Origin: Xiphydria camelus
Taxonomy: Eukaryota > Arthropoda > Insecta > Hymenoptera > Xiphydriidae
Reading direction: 5' to 3'
NCBI GenBank assembly: GCA_963678675.1
Contig: OY783196.1
Coordinates: forward strand, 29,366,827 to 29,430,826
Length of the DNA stretch: 64,000 bases
Both the position numbers and the translations under genes were made by a program. The stretch's first letter is position 1. Every line of letters begins with the position of its first letter. Positions 24,319 to 37,200 of this stretch are shown one piece after another. Under the pieces are notes generated by a model, which made no database searches, was not told the DNA's origin, and saw only the letters and a list, made by a program, of their open reading frames with translations.

Positions 24319-25880
24319 ACGACGACGATCCCTTCGCGCGTCTCGCCGCACCGTTCCCGGCAAAATTGCAGCGCGACGTACAGCGCGGGGGGGGGGCGCG
24401 CAACGACCCCGCGTTTTATGTATAGGGACCGCGCGCGCGGCAAGGACTCGCTCATCCCCCCGGAAGTGCGCCATTCCCGTAACCGTTCGCGCTCGAGCGC
24501 TTCCGCTCCGCGCGTTTCCCACCTCCGCGCGCGGGGAATTATAAAGAAAGACCCGCGCGCCGTGTGAGTGGAAGAACGACGGCGTCTGCGTACAGTCGGG
24601 ATCGTTTCCCGCTCCTTTTTTTCATCATCCCGCGCCACCGGCACCGGGCGACGCGCGCGCGGCGTTTCGGCCGGATTATTCCCCCGAGGGGGCCCCTCCT
24701 CGTTTGTAGGGACGTAAACGAAATTTGCAAAATTCGCGCGCGCGCGCTTAGGCGTGTTTTTCCGAGACGGGGTGAGAGCGTCGACCGGCGGCGTCGGGGG
24801 AGGAGGGTGACTGCTAACAGAACGGAATATAGATAGAGAGACGGATATTGTTATTCGCGGGGCAGCGGTATGAGCGGCGCCAGCTTGTCCTGACGTACCC
24901 TCCTTTAAGGAATGACATACCTTATACCACCCTCGTCCCGCTTTCCGCTTTCCCTCGACGACGACGACGACGACCGTCATCCGTTGCCTCTGGCGTTGCC
25001 TACTTCCCATATACCGCGGAGGGGGCGTCGGATGGAACAAGAAGGGAGGTAACCCCCTCGTATCGACCGCAGAAAGGGATATCGCTCGCGTAACAGCGGT
25101 GTGCGGCGAGCCCCTTACTTTTGCAAATCGAACGCGACACTCGGACGGACCCTTCGCGATGGCCACTTTTTCTCGTGCGAATATGCGAGGGGACGAGCGC
25201 GGGGGGCGTGGTTTGCACTCGATTCGTGAGGATAGTCTCGTGGCAATGAATGCCGTTGGCTTCGGGTCCCGCTGTATGAATATAAGGGTCGCATCGTATG
25301 CAGGATATGGTGGTATTGTATTTTTTGAAACAATTATACCGACTTCGCGCCGAAGGCAAGAAACCGTCGCGTAGGTCGACGCCAACTGCGCGAACGGTAG
25401 GAAGCGGCGCTACGCATTCAACCCGCGTCGCGTCGGTTGATTGGCAGCGGCTGTCCGTTCGTAGTCAGACGCTGTGTGTCTGATATGTATTTACACGCTC
25501 CGCGCCTGGCTATGCGCGAACAGCACGCGGTTATCTCGCACGGATGCGGGCTGAGTGTAATACACGGCTATTACTACCACTATTAAAATTTACTGCCACT
25601 ACTGCTATTATTATCTACGCGCTACCGCGTCAGGACTGAATCGCGCAGTTATACGCCGAATCGGCCGGGCGAAATGCTTCGACGCTTCCGTTGTACCGGT
25701 ACACGCGGAGGTGCATTTCGAATCGCTGGCTTTGTGCGGCATCTCGAGCACGTAACCAATCGGAGCACTTTGATATTTCTTCGGAGTACTTACCGCGTCG
25801 ATTCACGCGTGCTCGTTCTCCGCGATAAAGTAATCTCCGAGTGTACTTTCGACGAATCTCTCCTCGTATTCGTTTCACTA
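24319..25880. other. No gene recognised (GC-rich noncoding DNA)
   Basis: Very GC-rich, with G8 near 24391-24398, CG-alternating runs and a GAC triplet run near 24957-24974. A long minus-strand open frame (24315-25385) crosses it but looks compositional. Confidence 0.5.
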
Positions 25881-26126
25881 GACTCTGTACATTTTTAAGA
25901 AATTTGTATTTTTAATATAGGTACTTTTTTATATGAAGCTTTTTTCCAATGCGTGATTATTAAAATCAATATACTTCGTAATTATTTTACAGTACAAATT
26001 AATACATCTTATGAAATTTACCTTATAAATTGCATAACGGAGTATATTAATTTTCTCAATCACCTATTGAATAAAAATGTCATATACAATTATAATAAAT
26101 TTAAGAGACTTTTTTTTTCCACAGTG
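25881..26126. mobile_element. Fold-back MITE, diverged relative of the 5394 copy
   Basis: TA at 25879-25880 and 26127-26128 flanks an AT-rich element. The right end CCACAGTG is a CACTG terminus when inverted. It shares with 5394-5599 the internal order AAGCTTTT, GCGTGATTA, AATATACT, ATGAAATTTA, AGTATATTAATTTT, TATTGAATAAAA. The left terminus is degraded. Confidence 0.7.
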
Positions 26127-26128
26127 TA

Positions 26129-27371
26129 TTATGCTCGGAAGGCATTTCGGTTTTTATAGTTACATCGCTTCACGCATGGTACGCATTGTTATTCCAAATC
26201 CTACCTGCAGCATCTCCGTTGTCTCTAAACTTAGCAGTGGATAACCTTTATCGCTATGGTAACCACGATTAGACTAGAATTTGGGACATCGTACGCGATA
26301 ATCGATTTTGAACTTGACGTACCACCTCGGATCCGATCCACTCATACTACGGACTCGTGATTACCAGCTGATCCCCCTCGCACACACGGTTACGCCGTAG
26401 CGCGACTCCTCGCAAATCCTCGTGAAACGGTCCTTAGTCCATCCGCGCCGGCCGAATAACGTACAGCATGTGTGAGGATCGATCTGACATCCGTTCGTGT
26501 ATTTCCTGCGTGGAGAATCCTCGACCGAGTCCATTTACAGGCTTTGCGTCGAGGATCATAAATGCGACAGCGATTGCCTTGCCTCTCAACGCAGCGACAG
26601 CCACTCCGATCATTGTAACGATCAGCCCATGGTTTGACGTACCTACGTCGAGCTTCGAGATTAACTTTAAACTCAATCCAAACCGATCGCGAATCCCTCG
26701 CGTTCCGAACCCGTGATCGATTGATCCCTAGATACCTTCCGCACGGAAAACCTACCATCACGCGGTCTCGCAAATCCGCGTAGAACGACTTTTATCCCTC
26801 TGTGTGCGCGGTGCGCGGGCGCGCCGACCAAATAATGCCCAAAGCCCCCGAGGCGACAGCCGCGCGCATTTCCGACGCGTCGAGCCAGCAACGACCAACT
26901 CGATTTGCGCAAGCCGCGAGAGCAAGAAGACTGCACCCCGAACGTACGCGCGACATTCACGCGAGCCAACCGAGAGCCAGCTGCGGGCCGACCTCCGCTT
27001 TATGAAATACCGAACGCCACTTCCGCCAGGAATTCGCCTGTTTCCGTTTCGCCCGCAGTGCGCCGCGGCTCGCGGAGCGGGCGGCGAAGGTTTCCCTCCA
27101 ATAAGGCAAAATTTATATCCGCGCGCGCGAGCCCCCGGAGAGAGAGAGAGAGAGAGAGAGAGCTTCGCCCGCGCTCTCGCGTCGCCTATCTGCGCGGATG
27201 ACTAATGCCCATTCTTGCCGGCAAAGTTTGAAGGAAGTCGCGGCACACGACGCTGATAACTCCCGACGGTTACAATACCGCCGCGAGAAACGGCGCGCCG
27301 ATATCTATACAGGGCGCCGCTGCTCTGCGCCTCGCTCAAACGTTCGTTGGCTCCTCCCGCTCTCGGCGCGA
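26129..27371. other. No gene firmly recognised; possible diverged duplication
   Basis: CpG-rich DNA. Weak similarity between about 26345-26440 and 26705-26800 suggests an old duplication. A 240 bp stretch (26434-26676) is open on both strands with a hydrophobic minus-strand translation that I could not assign. A (GA)n run lies near 27139-27161. Confidence 0.4.
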
Positions 27372-27726
27372 ATAGGGTGAAAGCACCGGCTAGCCGGACA
27401 CTACCTATTGTCGGATATAGAGAATGGAATAGATAACGCACCGGTTAGCCGGACAACTTACAGGTTGTCGGACATTTAATGAAACAGATATATGAAAGTA
27501 TCCTTGAACAGGGGAAGAAAGAGATACACCCGACAACTGGAAATATCGTCTGCTTAAGGCCCACTTGTTCAATGTAAGTTCAAGGCTGGTTCAGCTTGAA
27601 CCGCCGTTCTTGGTATATTATGTGTGACACGAAATATACCAAGAACGGCGGTTCAAGCTGAACCAGCCTTGAACTTACATTGAACAAGTGAGCCTAAGTG
27701 TTCGATAACTGGTGTGTTCACCCTAT
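27372..27726. mobile_element. Composite fold-back element
   Basis: The ends are ATAGGGTGAA and its inverse TTCACCCTAT. The left half has two imperfect tandem units: GCACCGGCTAGCCGGACA near 27383, then GCACCGGTTAGCCGGACA near 27440, each followed by a TTGTCGGA motif. The right half holds a near-perfect hairpin (27553-27619 / 27633-27697, ~66 bp arms, ~13 nt loop) with GGTTCAGCTTGAACCGCCGT in the left arm. Noncoding. Superfamily unknown. Confidence 0.8.
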
Positions 27727-30700
27727 CGGTACGTTCCGTATAGGTATCTCCTCGTCTAACCACCCGCGAGGTAGGCGCGCAGATATCCTTTCAGTCCTGA
27801 ATACGGCGAGGGTCGGAGTCCTCGGAAGTACGCGCAACGTAAATTGTTTCGGAAGTCAACGGAAATGGTAACAATACCGGTATACGGAAAGAGCGCCGAG
27901 AGGTGGAAGATTTTTATCGTCTCCGCGTGATATATGGCATGCGTACGAACGTGGAAAAAATGTTTTTTTTTTTTCATTGCGGTCGACGAATTGAATGCAG
28001 CAGAGGCGCGGACGCGAGCACCATATGTCGAAAACGACGATTTGAACGTCGATACGATTTGGTACCATTGTTTTATCTTATTTTTATCCGGTATTAACAA
28101 CTGCAATTAGGGTGTATCGGCGTTTGAACTAAAGAACGAGAGATGAGCCGTGGAGGAGTGGAGAATGGCGTGCAAAGAGAAACGGAGATAAAGGGAGAAA
28201 AAGAGAGAGCCGGGGGAGAAACGAGGAGGAGAGGAGGAAGGCAAAGGCACACCTACACTGTAGCGCGCAATGTTTAAATCGAGCAAATATAATTAAGCGA
28301 GGGATTATTAAAAGCCCGCTTTCCAGGGGATGCTCGCGACGCAAAGAGGACCGCCTATTAAATTTTTCTTTACGATCCTCTCCAACCGCGAAACGACGCA
28401 CCTGCGCGCGATAAACTCCCTCGCAAGGTACACCCGTTTAAGATAAGTTCAATTCCCTCTCGACGCGTTACTTCCGTCGTCGAGAGTCGAGTCGTCGGGG
28501 GGTCGACTGTATCGGATATCGGGCGATAATCCGTGCGTGGACGTTACCGAATTCTTCTTTTCGTCGGAATCTCGATCATCGTCTCGAAGCGTCGTCAAAA
28601 TCAAATCTGGAAAAAATCGCTCGTTTCATTTAAGCGATACTCAGTGGAAAACGTGTTTCGCAAATCGAGAAGTGAAGCGGATTGGGAATTTTGCATCTAT
28701 CGTACAATAAATAGAATCGACGAAAATTATATTTTCAATTATCAACTAATCAAACGAGCGATCCACGGTGCGTTTCGCGCGAGTAGATCGGCAAATTGGT
28801 AGTCGTGTAAAGAATAATTGATGGCGACCTTGCTCCAAGTCCCACCCAATTTTCGTTATAATTTGTCACGTGCTCGTTCGACCCGTCAGTTCGGCGTGTT
28901 GCGCGTATCAGTCCGCCACTCCCGCCCACGCTCGGTTTGACCCCGACGTAGCATTCACTCTCGCACCAAGGGAATTTCTGATTTTTCGTTAAATTCCGCC
29001 GACAGATGTTCCTTCGCTTTGATTTTTTTTTTTTTTTTCGACGACCGGAACTCGCTTTGTGCGAGAGCGCTTGCCGGGTGCCCGAAAAAAGTACACGCGA
29101 ATGAACGAAATGCCTCTGTTTCTCTCGGTATTCAAAAGTCGATAATACGGAATGAAAGGTCGGGAGGAAGAAATAAGTCAGGTGAAGAAATAGATATGAA
29201 ATATATGTAACAAAAATAGGTATCTCGTTCCGTCATTTACCGCAACATGATTATTCGATAAGGCTGTATAGGCGAAGCCAGGATATTTATACCGATCGCG
29301 CGCACGGATATAATTTCCCGTGGCCGAGTGTCCGATAAATACGAGTATTTTCGCACAGAGGTGTCCGCCGCGTGGATTGACGCTCCCACTACACATTCGG
29401 TCATCATACGAGTATACGCGACCAATATCGACATTGCAGGGTAAATACGTATAAATGGAAATGATTACCGGGTTAAAGTTCGATCGAGCAGGTCGATTGA
29501 CCTGTACATGCTACTTATTTAAAGTCACGAAGCGAGATGTGGTCGTCCATATAAATCTGTCGTAATACATATATCAAGTGGTTTTTAGCTCGAAATGTGT
29601 ATCCAATTACCATCCATTTAATAAAAGATTCGGTGACAAATAAAAATTGCAAGAAGAAATATATTATAACACATAGCGCTGAAGCCATATCGCTGTTAAA
29701 ATAAAATTTTTACAATTACATTAGCTCCGCTTAATCGATTTTGATATCCTTGGATCCCACGGACTGAATAATCAGAGTCACTTCTTCGATAACAAAACTT
29801 GGCTGGATTTTTTTTTCTTTCATCCCCTCATCCTTTATTACGAAATACATTCGTTAAAGCGCGCGATAAGATCGACTTATTCCAAGAAGAAGGTCAGATT
29901 CTCCATCTCGACATTTTCTCATCAAGCCTCCTCTCCCAGTTTCATCTGAAATTCACGCTATGCTTTTCCTCGTATCCAATCCTATAAGACGGGTACATTA
30001 ATGTTGATGAGTGTGTACAAGGAATCCGCTCGTAAAACGTCTGAATACACCTCCCCGCGTCTCTTCTAAATACAAAGAGGCACCATCTGCGCGATATGTA
30101 TAGAGCTTCCCAATTCAGGTTTCGAGATGTGTAGGCTTATCCTGTACACGCGCCTGCGACTGTATCGTTGTAAGGCTACCCCGTCCCTCTCATCCTGATA
30201 TCTAATATACAACGTCAAATGCTATCGAAGCTATATTGAAATCTTGAATGAAATTTCCACCAGCTGCGCGCGATTCGGGACTGGAATTGTATTCGGATCC
30301 GTTTACACGTGCTTTGAGCCCGAATGGATATACATAATACGGGATGCGATCTATTTATAACGAAATATACGACACTGGAAATATTTTTTTTTACCACCGC
30401 GCGCTAACGCATTTTCAATTTTCGGTATTATTTATTTCTATCCCCTCGAGCTGCGCAGCGATAATGTTCTCGCAATTTTTCATCACCTCTACACCACGCA
30501 CACAACCGACAATACGTAGCTCGCCTATGCAAAATAGCGCATATCGACACTATCAATTATTCCGAGCACACATCCCGTATAATCTGCCCTGCCCAGTGAC
30601 ATGTATTACGTATCGTTAACTATATTGTTGCCACCTCCCTCGCGTCGGACCTTCGTAGCTGGCGTATTGTACGTAGGACAATGTGGGATTGCGACGGGAA

Positions 30701-31319
30701 GGGCGGCGGGGGTGGCGCGGGGGAGAAAACACGAGAGGGGAGCCAAGTTCCAGGGAAAGGGTTTCTACGAGGGACGCGCTCTGAAAGGGCGAAGGGAGAG
30801 AAAGGTGCGCGGCGAAGGGATTCAGAAGGGGGGAGGGGGGCAATAATGGAATGGAAATGTAAAGAAGAGGTTAGAACGGAGAAAGGGAGAAGGATAATGC
30901 CTAAGTGCTAATGGCTTTTCGTACTTATAGAAATGAAACCAATTTCGGTATTATCTTCGCGCGACGAGGCATCCTGGCCTGTGGAGCGAGTGCGAATCGC
31001 GTCGCTCCGAGTGTTTATACAGCTATAGATGTATAAATTGTCCTCGTATCTATCGCGCCGACTGGCAATTGTATCAAGTGGGTTTCAGAATCCCCGAAGG
31101 GTTCGTCGTTCTATTTCGTGTTACATTCCATCGCATTTTGCAGTCTACACTGTTCGCAGAATACGTCTTATCGTCGAATCTGCATCGGACGAGGCCGGTG
31201 CAAGTTGGCCCGGTAAGTTGGCCCCTCGCTGCCGTGGAGAGCAACGGGAACGAGGGACTGACCTCCCGCGCCGCTCTCCGCCAATCGCCTCGATCGCTGT
31301 AATTTATCAGAGAGACGCT
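27727..31319. other. No gene recognised
   Basis: Noncoding DNA without a supported exon. T-runs near 27963-27975 and 29023-29038. A purine-rich stretch spans about 28130-28240 and another 30690-30895. Confidence 0.5.
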
Positions 31320-31848
31320 TTAAGGTTTCTCGAGCGTTATACTAAAAATAGTGAGAAACGCTTGAAAATGATTGCATTCGGTAGATTGAGGTAAAACAAA
31401 ATTCAGTTAAATTTTCAAGTCCTTTAAGAAGCTCGTTGCAAAGATTTTTGAATAGCAAAATAACATGTGTTCTTATGGGTTATAACCAACAAACCGCGAT
31501 ATCTCTGAGAAAAATAGTGAAAAAATTCTGAAATTTTTTGAACAGCAAGTTTAATGAACTAAAATCATCTGTACCAATGTTCACGTTCATTAAGAAGCCC
31601 GTTATTTTTTTATTAATTGTTCTTTATAAATTTAACCTTTGATAAGTCAATGTGGCAACGTTGCATGACGTACAGATGCATGACCAGATGTTTTGGGCTC
31701 CATTTTTGAACTTACAGATACACACATACTACTGTACGTCAAACATTGTTGCCACATCGCACGAAGAACATACTTTAGAGTGTTACTGTACTTCAGTAGA
31801 CCAACTTTTAGCAGGGAAAAAGCCCCTGTACCGCTCGAGAAACCTTAA
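31320..31848 (-). mobile_element. piggyBac-type MITE, 529 bp, copy 1
   Basis: TTAA borders (31320-31323, 31845-31848) enclose inverted ends TTAAGGTTTCTCGAGCG / CGCTCGAGAAACCTTAA. The whole element is highly similar to 44096-44624 in the opposite orientation and is exactly the same length. The interior is AT-rich with stop codons in all frames, so it is non-autonomous. Strand is set relative to the copy at 44096. Confidence 0.92.
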
Positions 31849-34178
31849 ACCAAATAGGGCGCTGCGAACACCGCAATACGTGGCAACGATAGTCGCGAGC
31901 AGAAGTGCCGTCGCGCACGCGAGGGGGTCTGCGGGCGGATGTCGAGAGACGCCGCGGCGGTCGAGCCACGTAACTCATTTCTACCGGGATGAAAAGGGAA
32001 GCGACCCGCGTATGGAATGGCACCGGTTGAGAAGGGATTGGCGGAGGAGTCGGGGAGAGAACGCGGAGCAGGTGGAGGCAACCCCCGTGGCGCGGCGGGT
32101 CAGGATAGGCTAGGACAGGGATCACATCGCGATGCAGATTGCAGGATGCACGCCGCCGGAGGATGGGGGAAGGAACGCGGAGAGTAGGGGGGGTTGTATT
32201 TGAGGTTATCAGCCGCCATTATACTCGCGGCAGTGCGCCGCACCCCGCGCGACGCCGTATCGCCGCAGCCCTGGCTCCACGAGTATGTAATTTACAGCAC
32301 AATAATTATCTCGAGCGCGGGGCCTGCTTTTAATTATTCCCGTGGGAATTGCAAGAGTGTCGCTAATGCGTAATCACTGCAGGCATCACGCGCGTTCGCG
32401 CCCAAGTTCAATCTCCCGCGTATCGGCGTGACAGGGCAAACGACCGGGCGCATAATGAGCTATCGTATATCTGCCCGTATGAATTAATTCGGCACTCCCC
32501 CGCGCGCGCGTGCAATGCGTCGCCCGCGTTTCGGCGCGCGATTAATTGAGAGGCGCGAGTGTCGGGAGAGCGGACGTTATTTCTCGATTTTTTTCCGTAT
32601 CGCGTTTTCTTTTCTTCATCTCTTTATGGCGCTTCTCTTTCCTTTTTTCGCTCGTTCTCGACGACCTGGAAAGTCGATATTTAGGGGTATTATAGAAATA
32701 CCTACCGTAAACTGGTGCGCAAAAATCGGACAGGCCGAAGTACTTTCCCCGAGAGATGAAAGGGAATGTGTCATGGAAAAGGGTATACGTGTCACACTCC
32801 TATGTATACGAGTAATACGTACAAGTAACCATGCAGAGCTCGGACCGCGCTGACAAAGAACTGACAAAAAAAAATCACATCTCGCTGACCCGCGGTCTTC
32901 CGCACGAGGATTACCGCGGGAACTTCGAGTACAGGCGGCGAAGCGAGGGCGGCATAAGCTTCGATATCCGACCATCCGAACACCTAGGTATTCCGCTGGC
33001 AGATTAAACCCAGCTTCAACCGTAATATTGCTAATAGGATTATACATAATAATTCTGAGAACACTATTTGCGTGCGCGATTATACAACATATATATGTAC
33101 GTCTTAACGTGCACCTACCGATTACAGAGTCTATCTACATATACGTCGTATACGCGAGATGATTCGATATCTATTCCGAGATGCGCCTGCAGTAGTCGTC
33201 CTGTACTTTAATTTCTTCCAAGTCGCGAAGAAAAGTGAAACACTCTCTCCCACGACGTATCTCTCGTCCCACTTGCGCGATACCCAAATCCGCAGTGGAA
33301 ACAGACGGTCTGACTACAGTCGGAAGGCAACACGCGAGGGGACACGTATAGACGCACTACAGCATCCCTCGTTGCGATTATACGATATTCCGTGCATGCA
33401 GCCAACGGGGAGGGACAGCCCGACTAGTCAGAGAGCAACGCGGAAGGATATAGATATTGTTACGTTAAACAGCGAGGCACGCGGGACACAGCTACGAGCG
33501 GCATCGCACGGTGGTGGACCGAGTCACGGTGTGCATCCGCGCGCGTATCACCTCACGCACGTCCATCCGAAACGACCCGTACGCCTATAACTGCGGGCCC
33601 GGTATAGCGACGCTCAACTAGGATCTCAAATTTCCATTATCTCCCCGCGCGAGCTTTATCTATACGTCCCGACGGTAAATCTCGACGAGGCGCGTCGCCG
33701 AAGGTCGAGTAAAATAGTCATATAATGGGCAATGGCCATAAATTTTGAAAGGTGGAAGCTTCCGTTCCTAAAACGATCCATAAAGAGTAACCTCCTGCGG
33801 GAGGTATGGTTCCGAGGGTTGTCGGAAGAGGGGTGAGAAGAGGGGGGTGGGGGGGGGAGGTTCAGGAAGGACGGCACCGAACCACATCCCGGGGAGTCCC
33901 CGATGAGATATAAGATGGCGATTTATGTCCACAGTTTGCGACCGCCGCTCGGGAGGCACATTATTTACCGAAGGCCGCGTGCACTTGGAAATTTTCAACT
34001 CGAGAAACAAATAAAAAGTTCCTCGCCCCCCTCCACCCCGAGCGTTTCGACCTCTTTCTCTCGTCCGGCGTCCCTCTCCGCTTCCCCGCGGGCGAGGATT
34101 TATCGCGAGACCGGAATCGGAAGTACCTACCAGCGATCCTCTGCGAGGCGATACGCTTTGTACATCGCGGTAAACGAG
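31849..34178. other. No gene recognised
   Basis: CpG-rich noncoding DNA with no supported exon. A G-rich stretch lies near 33840-33860. Confidence 0.5.
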
Positions 34179-34249
34179 TTTCGTGGTTGCCTTCCGCTAG
34201 GCGCAGCTGGAGTCGTTTGAGCTGCGCCCCATGGAAGGCAACCACGAAA
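34179..34249. ncRNA. microRNA-like hairpin candidate
   Basis: A 71-nt hairpin. Arm 34179-34195 (TTTCGTGGTTGCCTTCC) pairs perfectly with 34233-34249. A 4-by-4 internal mismatch (GCTA / CCAT) follows. Then 34200-34208 (GGCGCAGCT) pairs with 34220-34228, closing an 11-nt loop. Stem length (~30 positions), one internal loop and a short terminal loop match pre-microRNA geometry. Unlike the other palindromes here it is GC-rich, short, and has no TA/TTAA borders. I do not recognise the sequence as a known microRNA, and the strand cannot be decided. Confidence 0.4.
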
Positions 34250-37200
34250 AGCGGCACGCCTGTTATCAGCTGCACGTGCATAACTGGGTAGAATTAATGA
34301 CGGTTAATCCGATTCGGTCTCTCGACTCGTCGCGGAATTTGGAGAAGAATAAATTTGCGCGTTTGCCGTTTAGTCGTTAACTCGACACTCGCGCAAGTAT
34401 TGATGTCCATCTGACATGCGCAATGATCACCGGTATTATCTCATCGATGGTAATCTTAACAACGAAATTTCACAGATGAAACGCACAGCAGTGTTCCTCT
34501 TTATTTATATGTCTACCACCTTCCTTCCCTGATACAGTTACCCCCGCGGCACACATACTCGCGATATCTTTGTATACCTACTCGCCCCACCTTTAACCGT
34601 CGCTCACGCGTCTCTCCCGACCCGCATCCACTTGTATCTTTCCCAAGCAGTCACGCGTTCACATGCATAAATTCACACGTTCCTAGAGGCACGCGCATTT
34701 GCATACGCAAACGCACGTGCGCAGCCTCGCACTGGCCCCGACGTATACGCGTGTAGCGGGTACCCGGTACATATGTGCGGGGCGCGTACATGGGTACCCG
34801 GGCATGTAACCCGCCCGAGCGATGCGCGTGACGCTCGCGTACTTCAGAAATTGTGCGCCGCGGAGGAAAAGCCGGATTGCGAGCGCGTGCCTCTTTTCGA
34901 GATAACGGGCACTCGACCGTGAACGATTTCCGCCCGGGAAAGCGGATTCGTTCGCGTTCGGATTATGAGCTTACGCGATTATAAAGTGAGTTTTTAAGGC
35001 CGTTATTAATTAAATACCGAAGCCAGGCGAAGAACTTTTTTTCTCAATTTTTTGCATCTCCTTTCGATCAAATCCAGGGCGGGGAAAGATTAAAGTACGG
35101 GGGGATGATGAAAAATGAAAGAGGGAATTTAAAAATTCGTGTCCGGTTTCGAAGGGTTCCTTCGAATCGGCTCTCCGTATCCGTCGTGTATCTGCCTCTC
35201 CTCGAGGAGAACGAGAAAAAAAGAAAAACGTCCGTGAGAAGCTGGAAGATAACTCCCCGTACGCGGCTTAAACTTGTATGAACTTGAATTAACCCCCGTA
35301 CCACCGGGAAGACGGCGAGATATTGGAAAAGCCATTAGGACTTACCACTTTATTGTGGTCGGGTACTTTAAAAGCCACTACCCCCTCGACCCGCCGCAGT
35401 TCCCCACCCCTTTCCGCCCGTCGTTCCGCGCGCTAACAGCTGTTGGCTAAAAACATCCGCAGACTACTCCACCCGCCAGATACTCTTTTTTATATCCCGT
35501 GCATCCGCGTGTTTGCGGAACCCCCTTCATCCCTCCTCGACGCTTTTGCGCTTCGAATGTTTGGCGTAGAACTATGGGAGGGGGACAAGAAACAAATTGC
35601 ACCCCCACGTACGAATCGCCTCCGCAACCCACGGTATGTCCCTGTCCGTTATTGCGTCGACTGCGCCTATTCTCCTCGAGGGCGGCACGACTTCCCGCCA
35701 TTCTAACCGCGCGCGGAATCTCCGCAGATTTCACGCGGTCTTCGCGACTGGAACGGATTATACGGATGCGCGCGGGGAGAGCTTCGCTCGGTTGAAGCGC
35801 TGTCGTTTCCGGCGAGAAGGGGCGAATCTCGAGGGAGAAGTCTGGTGGACAAAGCCTCTTCCGCAGTTGTTTCTTTTTACGACGATGAGCTCCGTAGCTG
35901 TGTGTAGTCGTGGGCCTCGTATGCGAGTTACTCGTTCGCGTGTTTAAATCCGTAGCGCGTTTAAGGGAAAGGCGTTATGTGTAAAAAAAGAACGTCTTAA
36001 ACACACAAAAAAAATCATTTTATAGCGTCACAAATTAAAGTTTGACGATATAGTTTGTTTAGATGTAACTACCACTTCTTTTCTCGGTACATGTGTTTCT
36101 ACGTGTGTTTCATAAGTATAACACACACTGCAGTGTTTGAAAGCGCCTGTGATATAGCGCTGTGCATTGCCACTCGCGACGTTGGCAGCAGTTACAAGTG
36201 CTTAGTACGTTATCGCGTCGACTGCACCTTCCACACTTCCAGCGCAGCGTTTCTCCTGCCGTTCAGACCTCGCGGAATTGCTTGCACCGGGGAAACAGAG
36301 TTCTTCGATTCGAATTGATATCTGCACAGTTGCCTTCCAGGTGTTTACTTGACTCCGACGAAATTCATTTATAGCGGTATTTCGAAAATGATCGTGCCGC
36401 TGAAAATTCGTAGCGAATTTCGCGTCCTCGGGATTTCGAAGAACGGCGGAAAGCGAATCGCCGCGTTTCGAGATGCTTTTGAGCCCATGTCGTACATTTC
36501 GAGCAACTCCTATTTTTTCACTCCGCATCCCTCTATCCTCGCAATCTACGACTCTGACATGCGGCAAGGTGGATTATACGTACCTGTCGCCGGAAGCTCC
36601 AGCAGTGCCCGCATTAAGCCACAAAGCTTTCCCACGAGCCGAGAGACTCGAACCGCGCGGCAACAAAGCGGAGGATTAAAAAACGCTTCAAAGATTAAAT
36701 TTTCCGCGCGCTCGCTCCACTTTCTGCCCCGGCGTACAGCCGATTACATCTGCAGCGCGTCGCACGGGGTGCGTCCCCTTCAACGGGTAAAAAATCCGAC
36801 TACGTATCAGACGCGACAAATTTTCTCAGAGGTACATTACATATGTAGGTCCGACCCGCGTAGTTTTTGCTCTATTTCTCCTCGAGGGAACGACCTCTCT
36901 ACGCGAGGCGATCCGTTGTGCGAGCGACGCGAGATTAAGGCGTCGACGAAGACTTGAGAGAGAATTGTTATCGCCGGAGGAGGATGAATCCATCGACTTC
37001 AGAAACTTTGGGACGCGCGAAAAGCGATTCGCGTGGATAATCGTCGGAGTTATATTCTCGTGGAGATTTTTGTAAATATTTGAAAATGTAGAAAAATACG
37101 AGTATTTCGGAATTTTCTTTCCTTCAAAATAATTTCTCAAGGATTTATACGAGGATTTGTAAAGAGAACATCAATTAAACGCGCAACAAAGACGGATATA

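Noticed and set aside
24315..25385. A 356-codon open frame on the minus strand, the longest in the window
   Set aside because: The translation is a patchwork of Arg/Pro/Ser-rich segments, poly-Val from a triplet repeat, and no domain. It overlaps open frames on the plus strand and ends inside a transposon border. GC-rich DNA with few stop codons explains it.
30848..30870. TGGAATGGAAATGTAAAGAAG, reminiscent of the miR-1 sequence
   Set aside because: It has an insertion and mismatches in the seed region, and there is no complementary arm nearby. Coincidence in purine-rich DNA.
34758..34802. Repeated GGGTACCCGG palindromes
   Set aside because: Short and imperfect, with no defined borders or partner sequence. 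Likely chance in GC-rich DNA.
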